From: Acidiphilium iwatense
Lineage (GTDB): Bacteria; Pseudomonadota; Alphaproteobacteria; Acetobacterales; Acetobacteraceae
Direction of reading: 5' to 3'
Length of the DNA: 64,000 nt
Assembly (NCBI RefSeq): GCF_021556475.1
Contig: NZ_JAKGBZ010000010.1
Location: forward strand, 1 to 64,000
The notes under the pieces are model-generated. The model was not told the origin of the DNA. It was given only the letters and a program-made list of their open reading frames with translations, and searched no databases. Both the position numbers and the translations under genes were made by a program. Shown here one piece after another: positions 55,026-63,702 of this stretch (position 1 is its first letter; every line of letters begins with the position of its first letter).

Positions 55026-55085
55026 GAGCAAGTTGGCCGGTTCTGGTTGAACCATTCCGTTCAACCAGAACCGGCCAACTTGCTC
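55026..55085. terminator. Perfect 27-bp hairpin abutting the ilvD stop codon
   Basis: Arms at 55026-55052 and 55059-55085 are exact reverse complements with a 6-base loop (CATTCC). The right arm ends on the first base of the ilvD stop (minus-strand TAG, 55085-55087). It is much longer than needed for a terminator, so it may also derive from a palindromic repeat. Confidence 0.88.
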
Positions 55086-56938
55086 TAACGCGCCCGCTGC
55101 ACCTGCTTCACGTCGCGCACCGCCCCGTTTGCCGCACTCGTGGTCAGTGCCGCGTAGGCTTGCAGGGCGGGCGAGACCATGCGGTCGCGTGCGGCCGGCT
55201 GCCACGCCTGCGTGCCTTTCGCGTCCATCGCCGCGCGCCGTTCCGTCAGGGTTGCATCGTCTAACAAAACATCGATTTTGCGTGCGGGAATATCGATCGC
55301 GATGATGTCGCCGTCCTCGATCAGGCCGATCGCGCCGCCCTCGGCGGCTTCCGGCGAGATATGACCGATCGAAAGCCCCGACGTGCCGCCGGAAAACCGT
55401 CCGTCGGTGATCAGCGCGCAGGCTTTGCCAAGGCCCTTCGATTTCAGATAGCTCGTCGGATACAGCATCTCCTGCATTCCCGGCCCGCCCTTCGGCCCTT
55501 CATAGCGGATCACCACCACATCGCCGGGCTTGACCGCATCGCCGAGAATCCCCGCCACCGCATCGTCCTGGCTTTCGAAAATCCGGGCCGGGCCCTTGAA
55601 ATTCAGGTTCGCGGCATCGACGCCGGCGGTCTTCACGATCGCCCCGTCAAGCGCGATATTGCCATACAGAACCGCAAGTCCGCCATCCTTGCTGAAGGCG
55701 TGTTCGGCGTCGCGAATGACGCCATGTTGCCGATCGAGATCGAGGCTCTCGTAGCGCCGGTCCTGGCTGAACGCCTGGGTCGTACGCACGCCGCCTGGCG
55801 CCGCGCTGTAAAGCGTTTTCGCCTGCTCGCGGCCTTGGACCACGTCCCATCGATCGATCGCTTCGCCCAGGGTCTTTTCATGCACCGTCGCGCAGCCGCG
55901 GTGGATCAGCCCGGCGCGATCGAGTGCGCCGAGAATCCCTATGATCCCACCCGCGCGATGCACATCCTCCATATGGACATCCGCTACTGAAGGCGAAACC
56001 TTGCACAAATTCGGCACCCGGCGCGACAGACGGTCGATGTCCTTCATGGTGAAATCGAGTTCCGCCTCGCGTGCGGCGGCTAGCAGATGCAGCACCGTGT
56101 TGGTCGAACCGCCCATCGCGATGTCGAGCGACATGGCGTTTTCGAAGGCGGCGAAACTGGCGATGGCGCGCGGCAGCACCGAGGCGTCGTCCTGCTCGTA
56201 ATGGCGCCGCGCGAGATCGACGATCTGCCAGCCGGCTTCGACGAAAAGTTTCCGCCGATCGGCATGGGTGGCGAGCAGCGAGCCGTTGCCGGGCAGCGCC
56301 AGACCCAAAGCCTCGGTCAGGCAGTTCATCGAATTGGCGGTGAACATGCCCGAGCACGATCCGCAGGTGGGGCAGGCGGAGCGTTCCATCACCGCCGCCT
56401 GTTCGTCGGTCTGGGTCGGGTCGGCGGCGGCGACCATGGCGGTGATCAGATCGACCGCCTGGGTCTTCCCGCCGGCGACGTATTTGCCCGCTTCCATCGG
56501 GCCGCCGGAGACGAAAATCGCCGGAATGTTCAGGCGCAGCGCCGCCATCAGCATCCCCGGCGTGATCTTGTCGCAGTTGGAAATGCAGACCAGCGCATCG
56601 GCGCAATGGGCGTTGACCATGTATTCGACGGAATCGGCGATCAACTCGCGCGAGGGCAGCGAATACAGCATGCCGCCGTGGCCCATGGCGATGCCGTCAT
56701 CCACCGCGATCGTGTTGAACTCCTTGGCCACCCCGCCCGCCGCCTCGATCTCGCGCGCGACCAATTGCCCGAGATCCTTCAGATGCACATGGCCGGGCAC
56801 GAACTGGGTGAAGGAATTGGCGATGGCGATGATCGGCTTGCCGAAATCTCCATCGCCCATGCCGGTCGCGCGCCACAATGCGCGGGCGCCGGCCATGTTG
56901 CGGCCATGGGTGGAAGTACGGGAACGATATTGTGGCAT
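55085..56938 (-). CDS. ilvD: Dihydroxy-acid dehydratase
   Basis: A 617-residue iron-sulfur enzyme of valine, isoleucine and pantothenate synthesis, dehydrating dihydroxy-acids to 2-oxo-acids. Cluster and active-site motifs: [20 protein letters not shown] and [19 protein letters not shown], plus [19 protein letters not shown] near the end. The start at 56938 ([21 protein letters not shown]) is canonical. The length fits the long 4Fe-4S type. A small RHH gene lies 58 bases upstream on the same strand. Confidence 0.95.
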   Translation of the reverse strand: MPQYRSRTSTHGRNMAGARALWRATGMGDGDFGKPIIAIANSFTQFVPGHVHLKDLGQLVAREIEAAGGVAKEFNTIAVDDGIAMGHGGMLYSLPSRELIADSVEYMVNAHCADALVCISNCDKITPGMLMAALRLNIPAIFVSGGPMEAGKYVAGGKTQAVDLITAMVAAADPTQTDEQAAVMERSACPTCGSCSGMFTANSMNCLTEALGLALPGNGSLLATHADRRKLFVEAGWQIVDLARRHYEQDDASVLPRAIASFAAFENAMSLDIAMGGSTNTVLHLLAAAREAELDFTMKDIDRLSRRVPNLCKVSPSVADVHMEDVHRAGGIIGILGALDRAGLIHRGCATVHEKTLGEAIDRWDVVQGREQAKTLYSAAPGGVRTTQAFSQDRRYESLDLDRQHGVIRDAEHAFSKDGGLAVLYGNIALDGAIVKTAGVDAANLNFKGPARIFESQDDAVAGILGDAVKPGDVVVIRYEGPKGGPGMQEMLYPTSYLKSKGLGKACALITDGRFSGGTSGLSIGHISPEAAEGGAIGLIEDGDIIAIDIPARKIDVLLDDATLTERRAAMDAKGTQAWQPAARDRMVSPALQAYAALTTSAANGAVRDVKQVQRAR

Positions 56939-56996
56939 TTTTCGAGTTTCCGGTCGAATATTTCAATTTTCTTATAGTCTGGCGTTCTCTGCTCCG

Positions 56997-57200
56997 CTAC
57001 CCCGCCTGAATCAGGGCAAATACGCGCAGCGCGGATGCCAAGGCCTGATCGGCGCCGCGCCCGGCATCGATCGAGGCGATCAGGTCCGGCAACGTCACGT
57101 CGCGGCGCTCGGCGATCGCCGCAAGGGCCGCCCAGAACGCGGGCTCCAGAGCGATGCTGGTCCGATGACCCGAAAGCGAAATGCTGCGTTTTTCCAGCAC
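56997..57200 (-). CDS. Small ribbon-helix-helix domain protein (RHH_4-like)
   Basis: A 67-residue protein with a GTG start at 57200: VLEKRSISLSGHRTSIALEPAFWAALAAIAERRDVTLPDLIASID. The pattern SLSGHRTSIxLEPxFWxxLxxIAxxR is that of the alphaproteobacterial ribbon-helix-helix family (DUF/RHH_4), thought to bind DNA or nucleic acid. The start is placed at the boundary of the 57201-57268 repeat, because longer readings run through the repeat. It may be co-transcribed with ilvD. Confidence 0.75.
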   Translation of the reverse strand: MLEKRSISLSGHRTSIALEPAFWAALAAIAERRDVTLPDLIASIDAGRGADQALASALRVFALIQAG

Positions 57201-57268
57201 TAGAGCAATATGGCATTTGATGGAATCGCGCAGCGATCCATCAAAGCCATGAAATTGCTCGCCAAACA
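57201..57268. repeat. Dispersed long-palindrome repeat, copy 2
   Basis: Second copy of the block at 16886-16953, with near-perfect palindromy: TTTGATGGAATCGC / GCGATCCATCAAA core, and outer arms GAGCAATATGGC / GCCATGAAATTGCTC. It sits immediately upstream of the RHH gene start, so it could fold in its leader. Confidence 0.75.
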
Positions 57269-57272
57269 TGAG

Positions 57273-57307
57273 TAGAGCATGATGATACCTAAAATCATCA
57301 TGCTCTA
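57273..57307 (-). terminator. 14-bp hairpin overlapping the hpnN stop codon
   Basis: Arms TAGAGCATGATGAT (57273-57286) and ATCATCATGCTCTA (57294-57307) with a 7-base loop; the right arm contains the hpnN stop (minus-strand TAG at 57305-57307). Like the ilvD hairpin, the arm ends in GCTCTA at the stop codon. Confidence 0.8.
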
Positions 57308-59881
57308 TTCGCGGCGAGACAGGGAGTAGAGCAGGGCGGGCAGAAATACGAAGGTCGCAATCAGCACGGCGGCAAGGCTCAGCAAGAGCACATCCCCCAT
57401 GCTCGCGGTGCCGCGGTCATGCGAGGCCGCGAGCGAGCCGAACGCGGTCCCGGTGGTCAGCGCCGAAAACAGCACGGCCCGCGCGGTGGCCGAGCCGAGC
57501 AGATGCTTCATCCCATCGCGCCAGTTCATCACGAAATAGACGTTGAACGACACGCCGACCCCGAGCAGCAGCGGCAGCGCGATGATATTGGCGTAGTTGA
57601 GCGACAATCCGGCAAGCTGGGCGAACAAGGCGGTCAGGAAGGCGGACAGCGCCAGGGTGATCACCACCAGCGCCGAATCCCGCGCCGAACGCAGCACGAT
57701 CATCAGGATGATCGCGATGGCGACGGCGGCGAGCGAGGCCGCTTCGCGGAACGCGCCGAGAATGGTTTTCGCAGTGGCCACCGTCGTTGCCGCCGGCCCG
57801 GTGACCACCGGCACCACCCGATGCACAGCGTCGACGAATTTCCACAACCCCGGCGAGGTTTGCGCCGCCGCCGTCGGAATCACCTGTAGCCGCACCTGGC
57901 CGTCCGGCAGGAACCAGTCGCGTTTGACGTCCTGCGGCAGATTGCCGGCGGTGATCCGCTGGGCGGACAGTGCGTCGTTCAGCCGTGCCAATTCACCGGG
58001 CAGATATTTGGTCAGCGCCGCGTTCATCGCCATCAGCACTGCATCCGGCGCGGATTGGAGCTTGCCCAGCGCCTGGCCGATTCCGAGCAGCGGCGACTCC
58101 TTGGGCAGTTTGTCGGTCACCTTGGCGATTTCCGCCGCCGCCTTGGCAGCGGCGGTGCGCAGCCGGGCGGGCGTCAATGCCGGCGGCGGTTCGTCCAGCA
58201 GCGACGGGGCGAGAATCTGCTGTGTCTGCTGGATCATTCCGAGCTTCGCCTCCTGATGCTCGGGAATGAAAGTGGCTCCCGAGATCACCTGCGACACTTC
58301 GGGCAGCTTGCCGAACCGCGCCGCGAGGTTTCGTGCCGCCGGCAGATCCTTCGCCAGTACATCGACATAGAACGGATTGGTCACCGATTTGCCGAGCAGC
58401 GTCTTCAATGTGCGCATCGCCTCGGTATTCGGGTTCTGGGTATCGAGCGGATTGGCGTCGAACCGCAGCGTGCCGACCGAGACGATCCCGGCGAGCGCCA
58501 GAATGGCGAACAGCGCAAGGACTGGCCGTCCGTGCCGTTTCAGCGCGGCGTCGCCCCAATCGCCGAGCGGGAATCCGATGCGCTCGGGCTCGCCGCGCGG
58601 CCGGGTCAGAGCGAGCAGCGCAGGCAGAAACGTGACGGTGCAGAAGAACGCGATGATCATGCCGATACCGGCGATCAGCCCCAACTCGGCGACGCCGACG
58701 AAACTGGTCGGCACGAAGGCGAGAAAGCCGCAGGCGGTCGCGATCGAGGCCAGCGCGATCTGCATGCCGGCCTCCGCCGCCGCGCCGATCAGGGCGAGTG
58801 CGGGATCGTCGATCCGGCGCCGTACGTCGCGCATGCGCACGCAGAACTGAATCGCGAAATCTACCGCGAGCCCCACGAACAATATCGCGAACGCGACCGA
58901 AATCAGATTGAGCGTGCCGATCGCGATGCCCGCGAAACTGATGGTCAGTGCAAGGCCGGCGAGCAAAGTCGCCAGGATCGGCAGGATCATCCGCCAGGAC
59001 CGCACCGCGAGCAGCAGCCACAGGGTGATCAGTACGACGCTGACCACCAGCCCGAGCACCATGCCCTGCTTGAGGCTCGCGAATTGCTCGTCCGAAAGCG
59101 GGATCTGGCCGGTATAGCTCACCGAGGCGTCGCCGGATTTCACTTCGGGCAGCGATGCCGCGATTCGCCGCAGCGCCGCGGTCGCGGCACCGCCCGGCTC
59201 CAGGCTGCCATGGTCGAGCACCGGATGGATCAGCACGAAGCGCACATCGCCCTGTTCCTTGGTGACGCCCGGCGTGATCAGCGACTGCCACGACAATGGC
59301 CTTGGATGGCCGGCGGCCGCGGCATCGAGTGCCGCTTCGAAGCTCTTGAGCTGGTCGGTATAGGGGGTCAGGTTCGCCTGTCCGGCGCCGACCCCCACCG
59401 CCATCAGATCCAGCGCCTTGAACAGCCCGGCCGCCGATGGATCGGCCGAAAGCTGGCCAAGAAACGGCTGCGCCGAAACGATGGCGTTGAGCAGGCCGGC
59501 CAGTTGCGCCTGCGGCAGGAGCAGCAATCCGTCCCGCCGGTAGAACCGTCCGGTGCCGGGGCGCTTGACATCCTTGAAATGCACATTGTCCGCCGCCACG
59601 CGTTCGGCCAGCACTTTCGCGGTCGCCGCGGCGCCTTCCGGGGTGCGGTCGCGCACCACCGCGACGATCAGGTTGCCGAATTGCGGAAACGCTTTGTCGA
59701 ACTTGATCTGTTCCTGCCGCCAGGGCAGGGAACTCGCGAACAGATGATCGGTATTGGTGTCGATGCCGAGATGTGCGGCGGCATAGGCGAGCCCCAGTCC
59801 GATCGCCACGAGATAGGCGACGATCACCGCCATCGCGTTGCGGCGGCTCCGCGCCACCATCGTCATGATCAATCTGCGCAT
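57305..59881 (-). CDS. hpnN: HpnN-type RND transporter (hopanoid transport)
   Basis: An 858-residue MMPL/RND inner-membrane protein with 12 helices in two symmetric halves, each starting with one helix followed by a large periplasmic domain. The first half has IDTNTDHLFASSLPWRQEQIKFDKAFPQFGNLIVAVV, the HpnN signature, and VAFAILFVGLAVDFAIQFCVRMRD is the central conserved block. HpnN moves hopanoids to the outer membrane. The start at 59881 (MRRLIMTMVARSRR) is preferred over a longer in-frame reading that enters a MITE. No other hopanoid genes are nearby. Confidence 0.9.
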   Translation of the reverse strand: MRRLIMTMVARSRRNAMAVIVAYLVAIGLGLAYAAAHLGIDTNTDHLFASSLPWRQEQIKFDKAFPQFGNLIVAVVRDRTPEGAAATAKVLAERVAADNVHFKDVKRPGTGRFYRRDGLLLLPQAQLAGLLNAIVSAQPFLGQLSADPSAAGLFKALDLMAVGVGAGQANLTPYTDQLKSFEAALDAAAAGHPRPLSWQSLITPGVTKEQGDVRFVLIHPVLDHGSLEPGGAATAALRRIAASLPEVKSGDASVSYTGQIPLSDEQFASLKQGMVLGLVVSVVLITLWLLLAVRSWRMILPILATLLAGLALTISFAGIAIGTLNLISVAFAILFVGLAVDFAIQFCVRMRDVRRRIDDPALALIGAAAEAGMQIALASIATACGFLAFVPTSFVGVAELGLIAGIGMIIAFFCTVTFLPALLALTRPRGEPERIGFPLGDWGDAALKRHGRPVLALFAILALAGIVSVGTLRFDANPLDTQNPNTEAMRTLKTLLGKSVTNPFYVDVLAKDLPAARNLAARFGKLPEVSQVISGATFIPEHQEAKLGMIQQTQQILAPSLLDEPPPALTPARLRTAAAKAAAEIAKVTDKLPKESPLLGIGQALGKLQSAPDAVLMAMNAALTKYLPGELARLNDALSAQRITAGNLPQDVKRDWFLPDGQVRLQVIPTAAAQTSPGLWKFVDAVHRVVPVVTGPAATTVATAKTILGAFREAASLAAVAIAIILMIVLRSARDSALVVITLALSAFLTALFAQLAGLSLNYANIIALPLLLGVGVSFNVYFVMNWRDGMKHLLGSATARAVLFSALTTGTAFGSLAASHDRGTASMGDVLLLSLAAVLIATFVFLPALLYSLSRRE

Positions 59882-59988
59882 TGACCCATCCGTGAGCGTT
59901 TCGGCGAACACATAGACCGGATTTGTCGATCTGAAACCGCCGCCCCGCGATACCGGCTCCGCGGCCGCGAATTTAAGCCGTGACCGGC

Positions 59989-60039
59989 CTAGGGTGTGTA
60001 CCCAGCGCGGCTCACACCGCCATTGGGTACACACCCTAA
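59989..60039. mobile_element. MITE, 51-bp internally deleted form
   Basis: Ends CTAGGGTGTGTACCCA (59989-60004) and ATTGGGTACACACCCTAA (60022-60039) match the terminal repeats of the element at 28244-28430, and the internal GCGGCTCACACCGCC is the reverse complement of the large copy's GGCGGCGTGAGCCGC, with one difference. It is thus a shortened copy in the opposite orientation, lying about 108 bases upstream of hpnN. Confidence 0.82.
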
Positions 60040-60056
60040 TCCGATCGCGGTCCGAT

Positions 60057-61070
60057 TTAACTTTGAATCAGACGCGCCGGCGCCGCAAGCCCATGACGCC
60101 GCAGTGCGGCCGCGGCACCCGGATGGATCTCGACCGGGATATCGCCTTCGATCCATGAGCCATGGAACAGCGTGGCACCCGGCAGGTCGCGGATCAGCGC
60201 GGCACGATGGGCAAGCGCCGCATCGGTCAGCCGCCCGGCCAGCATATCCGGCAGATCGGCCCGGCAGATCGCGATCGCGCCGGAGCCGATCGTCGCAACC
60301 GGAGCGCTTTGGTCGGGCAGGCTCGTGGCCGGAATCACCGCCGCCGCCAGTCCCGGTACGATTCGGCCTATCGCGGCCTGCTCTGCTCTGGTGAACCCGA
60401 TCATGGTGAAGCCGCCTCGCTTCGCCGCCGCGCGGATCGCCGGCAGGGGCGTCACCCCGAAGAATGCGCAGGCATCGAGCCGCTTTTCGCGCAGCAGATC
60501 GGTCTGTTCGGCATAGAGTCCGGTGATCGCGAGGCGCGGTGAAATCCCCGCGGCGGCGAGCATGGCGGGAATCAGAACCGATCCGGCGCCGCCAGCAGGG
60601 CCGATGCCAATACGCGCGCCGGTGAGATCGCCAAGGTGCCGGACCTTGCCGTCGAGCGGCGCAAAAATCTGCAATGTCGTCTCGAAGATGGGAAACAGGG
60701 CGCGAAATCCGCGCAACGGCACATTTCCGGTCCATGCCGCGTGGCCGCTCCAGGCCTGGGCCGCGACCGCGAGCGTGGTCATGCCGAGCTGTGCCGCGTT
60801 CTGTTCGGCTAAAAGGATATTCGCGGCACTGCCGCCGGATGCGTGGTAGGATACGGCAATCCGCGTGCCTTTCTGCGCCGCCATTCCCCAGGCCGGACCG
60901 AACAAGGCGAAACCGCCGCCGGGCTCGCCGGTCGCCATGGTCAGCGCCGCCGGCATCAGGGGCAAGGCCGGATTTGCCCGCGCAACGCCGATCGTGGCGC
61001 CGCCCGCGATCAATCCAAGCGCCGACCGCCGGCCAATGAAGTCGCGGCGCGCTCGTGCTCCCAGCGCCAT
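60057..61070 (-). CDS. TAXI family TRAP-type substrate-binding protein
   Basis: A 337-residue binding protein. The N-terminus RRDFIGRRSALGLIAGGATIGVARA is a twin-arginine-like signal. The mature part has the TAXI pattern: LTMATGEPGGGFALFGPAWGMAA and SYHASGGSAANILLAEQNAAQLGMTTLAVAAQAW, then IGIGPAGGAGSVLIPAML. TAXI proteins normally feed a fused TRAP membrane subunit with dicarboxylates or amino acids, but none is in the window. The start 61070 follows GGAAGCAACC. Convergence and context do not reveal the substrate. Confidence 0.84.
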   Translation of the reverse strand: MALGARARRDFIGRRSALGLIAGGATIGVARANPALPLMPAALTMATGEPGGGFALFGPAWGMAAQKGTRIAVSYHASGGSAANILLAEQNAAQLGMTTLAVAAQAWSGHAAWTGNVPLRGFRALFPIFETTLQIFAPLDGKVRHLGDLTGARIGIGPAGGAGSVLIPAMLAAAGISPRLAITGLYAEQTDLLREKRLDACAFFGVTPLPAIRAAAKRGGFTMIGFTRAEQAAIGRIVPGLAAAVIPATSLPDQSAPVATIGSGAIAICRADLPDMLAGRLTDAALAHRAALIRDLPGATLFHGSWIEGDIPVEIHPGAAAALRRHGLAAPARLIQS

Positions 61071-61117
61071 GGTTGCTTCCCTTCGGTTCCCGGTGATTTT
61101 TTCCGCCTCTATTGGGG

Positions 61118-62722
61118 CTAAATCAGGGCAATTCGATTCGCTCCAGGCCCGATCAGATCGAGCGCCTGGCGGGCGGCGCGCAAGGCATGGCGTCCCTTCA
61201 TCGGTGCCGCGACGAACCGGTTCAGGGCGGCGGTCAGGGTATGCGCTTGCGCGGGCAGGATCGTGGCCATCGCGTCGGCCGCGCACAGGGTTTTGACGAC
61301 GTGCGCCGAAATGATGAAGCGGTCCCGGCCATGGTCGAACACCGCCCGGTACTGCCGGTCCAGGCTGGCGCGGTCATCGTCCTGACCATGGGCCGAGGCA
61401 TCGGCGGCCGCATCGACAAATCCGGCGTTGCGGCCGATGAAGCAGGCCAACTGCAACAATATCGACGGCCACAGCGCGGGCGTTTCGCCGGCGACCCGCC
61501 ATCCCGCCTCGGCGAAGGTGATCGCGTGGGTGAAGTCGAGCCAGTTGACGGATTGCGCCGGCGCCACGTCGGTGCGGTCGAACAACGATGCATTCGCGTG
61601 CAGCATCATCCAGGCCGCCTCGCCGACCAGCGCCTCGAAAATTTGCTCCGGCGGGTGGCGCGCGCCCCAGCCGGCGACGATCGGCAGGACCCGGCGAACC
61701 GATTTGCCGCGCAGGGACGCGCCAGCCAGCGCCGGCGTGTCGGTCCGGGCGCGGCCCCAGGCGTCCAGCACGGTCTGGTAGGTGGCGAACTCCGGCAACA
61801 GATCTTCGCGGGTCGCGCGGATCAGGCTGCGAACCAGCAGCGCCAGCAAGGGCGCCGCGCCGCCGGGCCCCAGGGTGTCGATCAGATCGACCGTCTTGAT
61901 CGTGTAGATGAGGGAATGGCCGAAATCGGCGTAGTGGTTCAGGGCGGCGCGCGCGAGGATCGGGCGCAGATCATCCGCGGCCAATCCGGCGCGGGGCGCG
62001 GCGCGGATCAGATGGATCGCGGCGGCTTCGTTCTCCGTCTCGATCGCGTCGAGAAACGCGGCCGGGTTCCAGGATCGGCTTTTGGGGTCCGCGTCGTCCG
62101 CAAACGGGTGCAAACCCTGCCCGAAGGCGTCGTCCGCGATGTGGCCGAGGATTTCACCCAGGGCGACGAGCCGTTCCGCCGGCGTCGTTTCCGGCCGCGC
62201 GGCAAGGGCGAGCCAGTCGGGGGTGACGGCGATGGCGTGAGTGGTTCCGTCTTCGAGACGCTCGTGTGCCCAGGCGACGGCATGGCGGACCAGATCGAGA
62301 TGGTCTCCGCCGGCCGCGAGATAGCGGGCGGCTTCCCGGAGAATGCGTCCCTGCCGGCGGGTGCGCAGGGCGGTTTCGAGATCGTCCAGAATCCGTCTCC
62401 GGCTCGCGTTCCGATCGGGCGGCGTCAAATCGATCTGGACCTGTCCGTCCCGAACGCGCACCGGGTAATGCCGCAAACGGTCCTCGCCGACCAGCGTCCG
62501 GCCCGAGGCGAGATCGAATTTCCAGTGGTGCCAATGGCAGGTCAGCGTGCAGCCGTCGAGCGCGCCTTCGGCGAGCGGGTAGCCCTCGTGCGGACAGCGG
62601 TTATCGACCGCGAAGATCGCGCCGTCCGCTGCGATCAGCAGGATTTGGCCGCCGTCATGCCTGACGATTGTTTTGCCGCTCCGATCGAGCCGTTCGAGCG
62701 TGATCGCGTCGAGCCATTGCAT
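61118..62722 (-). CDS. Rieske [2Fe-2S] protein with long helical His-rich domain
   Basis: A 534-residue protein without a signal peptide. Residues 1-95 are a Rieske ferredoxin domain with Cys43-x-His45 and Cys62-x2-His65 (NRCPHEGYPL; TCHWHHW). The remaining 440 residues are predicted all-helical and contain spaced histidine motifs: LNHYADFGHSLIYTIKT, WLDFTHAITFAEAGWR and FIISAHVVKTLCAADAM. This resembles the questin-oxidase-like (DUF4243) type of helical redox domain, but I am not sure of the assignment. A Rieske domain feeding electrons to a helical metal site would be an oxygenase-like layout. Confidence 0.75.
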   Translation of the reverse strand: MQWLDAITLERLDRSGKTIVRHDGGQILLIAADGAIFAVDNRCPHEGYPLAEGALDGCTLTCHWHHWKFDLASGRTLVGEDRLRHYPVRVRDGQVQIDLTPPDRNASRRRILDDLETALRTRRQGRILREAARYLAAGGDHLDLVRHAVAWAHERLEDGTTHAIAVTPDWLALAARPETTPAERLVALGEILGHIADDAFGQGLHPFADDADPKSRSWNPAAFLDAIETENEAAAIHLIRAAPRAGLAADDLRPILARAALNHYADFGHSLIYTIKTVDLIDTLGPGGAAPLLALLVRSLIRATREDLLPEFATYQTVLDAWGRARTDTPALAGASLRGKSVRRVLPIVAGWGARHPPEQIFEALVGEAAWMMLHANASLFDRTDVAPAQSVNWLDFTHAITFAEAGWRVAGETPALWPSILLQLACFIGRNAGFVDAAADASAHGQDDDRASLDRQYRAVFDHGRDRFIISAHVVKTLCAADAMATILPAQAHTLTAALNRFVAAPMKGRHALRAARQALDLIGPGANRIALI

Positions 62723-62749
62723 CGTGTTCTCCCGAGTGCTTCTTCCAGG

Positions 62750-63700
62750 CTAGAGCAAGATGTGCGCGCGCTGCAATCCGGCAATCAGGGCGGCGCGGAT
62801 GCCGGGTTCGAGCGCCGAATGGCCGGCATCCGGCACGATGGTCAGCCTGGCGGCCGGCCAGGCGGCGGCGAGATCGAAGGCGGTTCGCGGCGGGCAGATC
62901 ATGTCGTAGCGGCCCTGGACGATTTCGGCCGGCACCCGCTTCAGCGGCTCCATATGTGCGAGCAGCCCGCCTTCTGGCAGAAACAGGCCATGCACGAAAT
63001 AATGCGCCTCGATCCGCGCCAGCCCGATCGCGGTGCGGTCTTGCGCGAAGGCCGCCACGGTCTCGAAGCTCGGCAGCAAAGTCGAGCACGAGCCTTCATA
63101 GACCGACCATGCGCGCGCCGCCGGGATGTGGATGTCCGGGTTCGGATCGCGCAACCGCTTCAGATAGCCGGCCAGGAGATCGCGGCGCTCGGCTTCGGGC
63201 AGGAAATTGACCAGCGCCGCATGAGCGTCGGGGAAAAACTGGGCGAGTCCGCGCAGGAACCAGTCCACTTCGCCGGGACGGCCGAGAAAAATGCCGCGCA
63301 ACACCATCCCGGCCACCCGCTCGGGATATGTCTGACCATAGGCCAGCGCAAGCGTGGACCCCCAGGAGCCGCCGAACAGGATGAACCGCTCGATGCCGAG
63401 AAATCCGCGTAGCGTCTCGATGTCGTGCACCAGATGCGCTGTGGTATTCGCCGCCAGCCCGCCGAGCGGGGTGGACCGCCCGGCGCCGCGCTGATCGAAA
63501 ATCACCACGCGCCAGATCGCGGGATCGAAGAACCGCCGATGCACCGCGCCTGCCCCGGCGCCCGGCCCGCCATGCAGGAACAGCACTGGCTTGCCGCGCG
63601 GGTTGCCGACCTGCTCCCAATAGATCACATGCCCATCGCCGACCGGCAGATAGCCGCTCTCGTACGGGCCGATTTCCGGGAACAGGTCGCCGCGCGGCAT
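62750..63700 (-). CDS. pip: Prolyl iminopeptidase
   Basis: A 316-residue alpha/beta hydrolase releasing N-terminal proline from peptides. HGGPGAGAGAVHRRFFDPAIWRVVIFDQRGAGRSTP is the proline iminopeptidase signature; the nucleophile lies in GGSWGSTLALAYGQTYPERV, the acid in VQGRYDMICPP and the base in PDAGHSALEPG. The start 63700 (MPRGDLFPEIGPYESGYLPVGDGHVIYWEQVG) is canonical. It ends 27 bases before the Rieske gene starts and follows the aminotransferase-like gene by 2 bases. Confidence 0.94.
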   Translation of the reverse strand: MPRGDLFPEIGPYESGYLPVGDGHVIYWEQVGNPRGKPVLFLHGGPGAGAGAVHRRFFDPAIWRVVIFDQRGAGRSTPLGGLAANTTAHLVHDIETLRGFLGIERFILFGGSWGSTLALAYGQTYPERVAGMVLRGIFLGRPGEVDWFLRGLAQFFPDAHAALVNFLPEAERRDLLAGYLKRLRDPNPDIHIPAARAWSVYEGSCSTLLPSFETVAAFAQDRTAIGLARIEAHYFVHGLFLPEGGLLAHMEPLKRVPAEIVQGRYDMICPPRTAFDLAAAWPAARLTIVPDAGHSALEPGIRAALIAGLQRAHILL

Positions 63701-63702
63701 GG

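Noticed and set aside
61112-63412. 766-codon plus-strand frame
   Set aside because: Antisense to the Rieske and prolyl iminopeptidase genes; no recognisable domain, biased composition.
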